NCBI RefSeq assembly: GCF_029407905.1 | Contig: NC_073625.1 | Span: 166,490,240 to 166,554,239 of the forward strand | Source of the DNA: Bubalus kerabau | Taxonomy: Eukaryota; Chordata; Mammalia; Artiodactyla; Bovidae | DNA: 64,000 nucleotides | Direction: 5' to 3' | Part shown: positions 57,790-64,000 of the stretch, one piece after another | How the letters are laid out: each line of letters begins with the position of its first letter | Position numbering within the stretch: position 1 is the first letter of the stretch | Notes under the pieces: generated by a model | The model's input: the letters and a program-made list of their open reading frames with translations, nothing else | The model's database searches: none | What the model was told of the DNA's origin: nothing | Made by a program: the position numbers and the translations under genes

Positions 57790-59896
57790 TTCAAACCTTG
57801 CCTAAAGTTGCTATTAAATTACAAATTATATTTCTTGGGCATTTTTACTTCTTTCAAATTCTCAAAGTAAATCTTACTATTTTAGATTTTGAGAGCTCAC
57901 TCACTTCTTGCTAAAAAGATTAAAACAAACAAACTGAAACAAAAACCCCACAATCTAGGTAGCAGACTGTTTTTGGTCGCAATCTTCCTTGTAAAACTTG
58001 CCAACTCTTGCCTCATAAATATTTTACCCTCATCATTTAAATTTATAGGGTTGATTATAAAAAGGGCAACCTCTAAAAACTAGATTCAGGGTGAATAGTC
58101 CTACCCGTATTTGTGTATTGAGAGATTTATACCTCTTAGGTAATCAGCTTCACTTGACTACATTGACTACACCCAGTCTTGTCAGTTAGCCTGAAGGAAA
58201 GATACTGATGAGGTTGGGCTCCTGTGAAAGCAATCATATGGTTAATTGCTTTAGTGTGAACCTAGCCATTGTGATTAAAGCCTAGGACTTGTGTTTAGGT
58301 AGAGCAGAGTGTCCATGCTTCAAGGCAACTCCTTGGCAGATCTAGTCCCCTCCAAGCCTTGAGAAAATGTGCTGGGACATCAGTATATTTCCCCAAGGAC
58401 TTACAGTGTTTGGAGGATCATTCAATCATTAGATCATATTCAAAGAAGCTGGGTTAATTTGAATAGGTAATCATTGGATCACAGATATTTGTTACCTCTT
58501 TGAAAGTGTGACCATCAGAATGCAGATTTAAATAAATAAGACTACATTCAAAACTTAACATATTATGTGCTGGAATTTAATGTGAATTCTGCTCATCCCC
58601 AAAGCATCTTATACCTGTCATCTAATGACTATATATACCTGTATACTACTACTGGTGCACTTTTCATGAACATAAATTAAAAAGACGATATGCTCTGCTT
58701 TTTAATAAAATGCTATGGATTATCTTTTCCAAATACCAATTTTAGTAATTTCTTATAGAATTTAACTAACAATATTTAGGCCATATGTTAATATGGCCTA
58801 ACATACACACATGTACATATGTGTGAATACATAGATTAAATTTAATGCACAGAAAATTTTCAAAATTTTTTTCTCTTTTTGCAAAATTACATGGAATCAA
58901 ATCAATATTTTTTCCTCTGAAGTGAAAGCCTGGCTTCAAAGTTCACTTTTATAGAGAAATTGTAAAGTATTAAGCAAGTAGAATATAAGCTTTTTCTTTT
59001 TTTTTTTTTAATTACCCAACATACTTCTGGGGCTTTCACAATCGGAGGTTTACATGAATTGATGCATTAAAAAAAAAAAAAAGAACAAACAGCTATCCAT
59101 GTTCCAGCAATTCAAATCCAAAACCATTTTGAGTGGATTTTTAATATACTCAAGGGAGTCACACAAGGGTAATTGATGATGACTTTGAATTACCTGCATC
59201 TTATTTATTTTAAAATCTATTCCCTAATCTGTTACCATATTATGGATAATAACATCATTCTGTCAGTTGTAAAACAGAGTTTTAAAATAATGGAATTTTA
59301 CTAATTAACTCTATCTATTGCCTCTCTATAACCTCATAAGAAGGGATTCCTGTATATATAAGGTATTTTAGAAACCCTACTTTCTCAGGAATAGCAGCAG
59401 TTATTAAGACTTACCATTTTAAAAAATGCAAATACAAAAAGGGGACATATTATGGTATAGGTATAGGGCTACCTCATCATTTCGTATTGTTCTCCAAATA
59501 GTTGCCTTCATTTTCAGGGTGGATTTCTGAATGTTAAGAGGGGATGCATAATGTGCAGAAGCTGGGAACACACAAGCCATGTTCGGCACATAGATTCTTT
59601 GTAGGAAAAAATGTTACACAAGGCATGCTGCATCCAGAGCTTTATTTGAAAAATTAAATCTTAATTTTTGACCAGCTTGACTCAATATTACCTACCATTG
59701 GAAGAAATTTGCTCCTAAAAGGGTTAAATATTAAAATCAAATGGAAAGTAATAGAAACACATAACCTCTATTCCCCAATGCAAAAATCAAATATGCAAAT
59801 ATGAAAATGAGGGGACTCTGCTTCTTCCCCTTACACAACTGATTAAATTGTCACTGCTGGAGATTACATGGGGTTTTATTCCCTTTACAGCCATAT
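57790..59896. other. Repeat-poor unique DNA with a small hairpin
   Basis: A perfect 10-bp inverted repeat ('taggccatat' at 58777-58786, 'atatggccta' at 58791-58800, loop GTTA) is followed by CACATGTACATATGTG-like sequence. T12 and A14 runs are near 59000 and 59070. On the minus strand 'aataaag' near 59642 could be a poly(A) signal if the exon candidates upstream are real. Confidence 0.45.
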
Positions 59897-60004
59897 TCAA
59901 TTGGACAGACTGAAAAATATATTGCCACAGACGAGCCCTACCACCTGGGTACACTGTGCTTCCAGTTGCCTGTAGAGGTCTTGTCCAAAACTTTGCAGCC
60001 ACCC
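59897..60004 (-). other. Weak second exon-like segment
   Basis: On the minus strand a strong pyrimidine tract ('cttttctttttttaaag') ends in AG at 60005, followed by 36 codons (starting GWLQSFGQDLYRQLEAQ) ending in TGA at 59897-59899. A second frame is also open down to 59787. The preceding candidate exon ends one base into a codon, which would force the second frame, not the one with the better codon use, so linking the two is doubtful. It may be chance. Confidence 0.15.
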
Positions 60005-60387
60005 CTTTAAAAAAAAGAAAAGTATGAGATATGATCATTCATGATAGCCTGGATGATCTCTGAAGTCCTTTCCAACTTGGAGATTCCAATAAGACAAAAT
60101 CCCCTCCTCCTATTTACAGATACTAGCCTGCAGTTTAATTCCCATGTAACAAAGCCTTCCTTTTTCTATCGATCCTAAAGCCACTTCATTCATTTTGCAT
60201 GAGATTTTCATTTTTCAAAAATATCAGAAGCTCTTCTCTCTCTGTGTTTGCCCTTTATTTCCTACCTGATGGATACATTCATTTCCTGACTTAGCAGTTT
60301 TGACACAGAGCCTGCTCCCACCCACAATGGTTCCTTCCAGGTGGAAATCTTTGCTGCAAAAATTGGACATAGAAACAGAAGGATTAC

Positions 60388-60607
60388 CTTTGGTTCTCTG
60401 ACGTCTTCCCACGATTTGGAAATGGTTCTCGCAGTCTGTCTGGATGTAGTAGAAGTTAGTACTCAGATGATGTCGCCTGCCTGTGTCACTCGGCACTGCG
60501 GGCTGAGTAGAGAACTGCCTCCAGCTGCAGTCTAGGGCCTCAGCATTAAGGACACACAGAACTACTTTGTTAATGAGATCGTTTCTCTGGTGCATAGAGA
60601 TGTAGCC
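60388..60607 (-). CDS. Candidate protein-coding exon, 220 bp, gene not recognised
   Basis: On the minus strand a good acceptor ('tctctctgtccttag', AG at 60609-60608) precedes 73 open codons beginning GYISMHQRNDL and ending GRRQRTK, followed by a near-consensus donor, AAAG/GTAATC (GT at 60387-60386). The exon enters in phase 0 and leaves one base into the next codon. Third positions are clearly GC-rich for this AT-rich region, and there are 7 CpGs in 220 bp where the surroundings have almost none; both point to coding constraint. The middle contains LNAEALDCSW and TNFYYIQTDCENHF, with four cysteines in all and no membrane segment. I do not recognise the protein family. The frame happens to stay open for about 54 more codons into the intron. 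It could be an internal exon of a large minus-strand gene whose other exons lie outside this window, or a lone pseudo-exon. Confidence 0.55.
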
Positions 60608-60689
60608 CTAAGGACAGAGAGATTTAACAAGCAAAAAAGGTGGTAGGGTGATGTTTTTGAATTGGAACGTTCAAGAGAAAAATAACAGC

Positions 60690-60710
60690 AAAAAAAAAAA
60701 AAAAAAAAAA
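60690..60710. repeat. Poly(A) run, A21
   Basis: Uninterrupted A run 82 bp from the exon candidate, with no SINE body seen. Confidence 0.9.
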
Positions 60711-61749
60711 TGTAAGCAGATGCTTTCTTGTAAGAAAAAGTGAACAGGAATATCTATTTGCCTTTAGATTTGTGGTAGAGTTACATGTGATACTTTGCTA
60801 TAGAAGTGAGGAATAGATCCCCAGAGAATTTTTAGATGGCTTGTTGTGTGGCTGGAGGTATTTTTGTTGCTCTTGTTATTTTATCCATTCAGCCAAATGA
60901 CACTTATGAAGATTTTTAACTAATTAAGATCTCTGCTGTATCTGTTGATATAACTGCAATTTGAAAAATTTATCTTCTCTGATTGGATGAATGAGTAAAC
61001 AATAAATGTCTCACTTCTAGTATCCAGATGAGTAAATTTATAGTGAAATCAAGTGATGTCTCCCTGCCCCAAACCCAGAATTCCATATGCATTTTAAAAC
61101 ACAGACATATATTATGCTTAAATGCATTCTGTTTTAACTTGAGAATTAAAAAAAAAAAGAAAAAAATCATTGCTTTCTCACACTAGTACGCCTTTTTCTT
61201 TTAGTAAATCAGGCTCAATTCAGGTATCTTTTGCTGTCAAAATTAAATGCACAGTTGTATGTTCCACTAGCTTGAACATACTCACACTTCAACCTTTTCT
61301 TTTCTGTTTGCTTTTTTCCTGTTTTTCCCATGTTTCTTTGTTTTTCTATTCTTTTCTATTCTAGACTTCCCAGAGTTTTTGTTTTATCATATTGTTCTCT
61401 TCACATTGCTCAACTGCTTTTTGATAAAAGTTCCATATTTGATCTAATTTTCTTGGTTTTTATTTCCCTATAGTTTTATATTGTTGCTTTTTTTCTTTTT
61501 TCTTTTTTTTTCTCTTCTCATTGTGCTTTTTTTTTTTTTTTTTTTCCTGAAAACACCATTCCAAAACTCAGAAGAGTCAGAATATAGATAAACTTTGCTA
61601 TTGAGTGTTCTTACATTTTCCTATCTTGGTTCAATACCATCTTTATTCCCTCAATCACTTTTATTGGCCATTTTAATCATCTTTTTATCTTATCCTTCTG
61701 TTTCATTTTTCCCTTGATGCCTTAATTTCCCAGGCTTCTGGTCTCACTA
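60711..61749. other. Unique DNA with T-rich tracts
   Basis: A long pyrimidine-rich segment at 61300-61550 includes T19 at 61527-61545. No gene or dispersed repeat recognised. Confidence 0.5.
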
Positions 61750-61950
61750 AAATGTAATAACCATTTATTCAACCCTTAATATAAGTACTGCCTTCCTTGC
61801 AACTCTTACTACAACACTGTGAGGTAGGTTTTTATCTCCATCTGATACAAGGGAAGACAGGGGCCTAAGGATTAAAGTACTGCCTTAGGGCCACACAATA
61901 ACTGTGATGGCAAGTATTTGTTCCTAGAACCATCAGGCACCACATCACCT
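61750..61950 (+). repeat. MIR-family SINE relic
   Basis: 'aataaccatttattcaac', 'ctacaacactgtgaggtag', 'tttttatctccatctgat' and 'ttagggccacacaataac' match the MIR order of core, 'gaggtaggt', 'atccccattttacagat' and 'ggtcacacagctag'. Confidence 0.7.
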
Positions 61951-62949
61951 TCTCTTTCAACTAAATCCTATTGAGACAAAAAAATCAAAAGTACGTTTGT
62001 TTTGAAATTCTGCTATGTACAGGGGAAAATATATACATGCTTACTTCACTATTTGTATGTACTTATATCTGAAATTATTAAGTAGAAATTTACTCCTTAT
62101 ATCTTCCTTTTGATAACACTGTGTAGTTTTCTTGGTGATTTCAGAAAAATACGCTCTAAACTCAAATTACTATCTTCAACAAAATTTTTAACTAAAACTA
62201 GGTCCAAGTCTTCTTTGTACATATCCCAATTCATTAACACACAGTTGTAAATGTAAACAGTAAAAGCAAGTTCTTATTAGTAAAATAAACAAGAAATCGC
62301 AGCTCTAGAAGCATGAAGTGACTGTGTTGTCTGAAAACCCATTGCTTTATCATATCAGCCTTTCCAGTAATGACATCAGTGATCAAATATGTTTTTACAG
62401 TTGTCAAATAGTGGATCAGACATTTAATTCCAGCTTGCTTGCAGCTGCTTTTTCCCATCCTCCCCTCCCTGTATTATATTTACCTTTTGAGAGAATTATG
62501 TATTCCTTTATGTTCTTCATTCAGATTTAGAAACTCTCATATTTCTTGCTATGATAATGGGATGTAGGTATTATTCTCAAAGCAGGTCAGTTTGCAAGTT
62601 CCATAAAGCCACCATCTAATCATTGCCACCTCCTTCATCTTATTCTTGCAAAGATATTATAAATATGTATATACATATATATATATATATAGTTTTAAGA
62701 AGCAGACACTTATATTTGATATTCCATTCGAAGTCTCTAATTTGCTGCAGTTATTGCCATGAAGAAAGTTATATTTCTAGACTTTGGACAAGAGCTTAAT
62801 AAAATTCTCTTTGATGAATTACAGTCCTGAAAGCTGTTCATTTATTAAGCTGCAATTAATATTTGTACCTAGCAGTCTCCTAAGGAATAGCAGAAATAAC
62901 AAAGTTAGCAACTAGCAGATCTCAAATAGCTACAGAGTGTTTTGACCAC
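61951..62949. other. Unique AT-rich DNA with a TA repeat
   Basis: A (TA)n-rich tract lies at 62661-62691. No gene recognised. Confidence 0.5.
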
Positions 62950-63235
62950 AAAGATAGGATAACAGTAATGCAGTAATTAAGAGGAGAGACTGGGAAGTAA
63001 GAGAAACTTGACCTTGAACTTTAGCTCTACCATTTGTACCATTATGGCTTAGGCAGGTTACCTCATTTTTCTCAACCTCAGTTTCTTTATCTGTCAAATG
63101 GGGATAATAATGCCCAAACCTCCAAGGGCTATCAGAAAAATTCAATCAGGTAATGCACATAGAGCATTCATGACAAAGTTTGGTGTCTAGTAAGTCCAGC
63201 ATAAAAGATAGCTGATAGTGTCATCATCTTTTATC
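62950..63235 (+). repeat. MIR SINE relic, long
   Basis: 'gaacttta gctctaccat' context, then 'ctcaacctcagtttctttat', 'ctgtcaaatggggataata', 'ggtaatgcacatagagc' and 'gtgtctagtaagt' follow the MIR consensus order closely. One of the best preserved ancient repeats here. Confidence 0.8.
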
Positions 63236-64000
63236 ACCCTTATCATCACTACATGGTAATTGAAAATTGACATCCCTTTTTCTCTCAGCACCATGTACTG
63301 AACCACTCAGTCATTGATCCAGCTTATGAGTAGTCTTTGAGGTCTGAATATTTTCTTGTTACTGTTTCCCCCACACTAATAATAACTTTGTGTATAAGAT
63401 CAAAATAAAACATGAACTAAATGAAACATTCATATGCCAGCACTTCAGCATACATCATAGTGTGTGGAATTCATATCTATTGGTAAGTATTTGAGTATAG
63501 TCCATATAAGGCTCTCATGTTGCTATGTCAACTTTTACTGGTATTTAATTTCCTGAATAAAAATTCCCAAGACTAAACCTAATGTCTGGCAGATAGAAAA
63601 TACTCAATAAATTACTGATAAAATGAGCTGAACTGAACCTATACATCTTATCAGCCTTAGGAAAAACCTAAATTCATTAAGGGTAAGCTTTATTCATTCA
63701 TTTGTACAAACATAGATACCTTCATTCATTCAATAAAACAATTGTTATGGGTCTACAATATGACAGGCACTGCTCCCAAAATAATCCTGCCAAGAGCACA
63801 GGCCATTTCTTTCTTTACATGACTCTATCCTTTATACATAGCACAATGTGTGGCATATGAGAGGTGTTGGAGAAACATTTGCTGAATCAACAAATTCTAT
63901 TTTTGGATGGATTGTCTTTCAAGACACATAGGAACAGCCTGAAGAACTGCATGATGAAAACAAAAACAACAAGCCAATAGTAATAAGATCCATCTTTCAT
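63236..64000. repeat. Unique DNA with L2/MIR-type fragments
   Basis: Two pieces resemble the L2/MIR terminal region: 63575-63625 ('atgtctggcagatag', 'tactcaataaatt') and 63700-63897 ('ttcattcattcaataaaac', 'gacaggcactgctccc', then 'agcacaatgtgtggcatatg' and 'catttgctgaatcaac'). No gene seen to the window end. Confidence 0.5.

Noticed and set aside
1..64000. A bacterial, viral or other undescribed multi-gene system
   Set aside because: The whole window is ruminant nuclear DNA dominated by known repeat families. I found no gene cluster, operon or phage-like arrangement on either strand.

Overview
This is nuclear DNA from a ruminant, most likely a bovid. The evidence is the repeat content: many copies of the RTE-type LINE BovB and of its dependent SINEs (tRNA-headed Bov-tA, and BOV-A/BOV-A2), a combination known only from ruminants. 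Cattle, sheep, goat or buffalo cannot be told apart from this window. The rest is AT-rich and gene-poor. I see no complete protein-coding gene, no rRNA, no functional tRNA, no CRISPR array and nothing bacterial or phage-like. Nearly every open reading frame longer than about 80 codons lies in a dead retrotransposon or antisense to one.

Layout. 0-2.9 kb: two BovB copies in tandem, then an old repeat broken up by a SINE and an L1 tail. 2.9-9.1 kb: mostly unique AT-rich DNA with MIR relics and one SINE carrying a perfect 14-bp target duplication. 9.1-13.8 kb: a BovB cluster with a copy flanked by a clean target duplication, a head-to-head pair, and a 69-bp BovB sliver nearly identical to part of a copy 2.1 kb away. 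15-19 kb: a SINE pair, a long antisense L1/HAL1-like element containing ORF1 but no recognisable ORF2, and a short ruminant L1. 22-28 kb: a stretch without ruminant-specific insertions. 28-39.7 kb: the densest part, with an L1 carrying a SINE, the longest BovB (2.1 kb), a four-SINE cluster, a BovB nested in a SINE, a recent 0.33-kb duplication with a BOV-A2 between the copies, and a MaLR LTR. 39.7-50 kb: old L1, MER5A and DNA-transposon relics, scattered SINEs and one BovB. 50.3-55.1 kb: one old L1 with both ends and an 11-bp target duplication, a large ORF2 deletion, and five younger insertions. 55.1-64 kb: repeat-poor, with only simple repeats and MIR/L2 relics, and containing the one sequence that looks like a true protein-coding exon (minus strand, 60388-60607).

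Functionally the window looks like intergenic or intronic DNA. All BovB and L1 copies show frameshifts, stops, truncations or catalytic substitutions, so none is expected to be autonomous. BovB enzymes are known to mobilise the Bov-tA/BOV-A SINEs, which share the BovB 3' end; that explains why the two types occur together. The best host-gene lead is the 220-bp exon candidate; the best structural leads are the templated-looking 69-bp patch, the 98%-identical duplication, and the L1 with five dated insertions.
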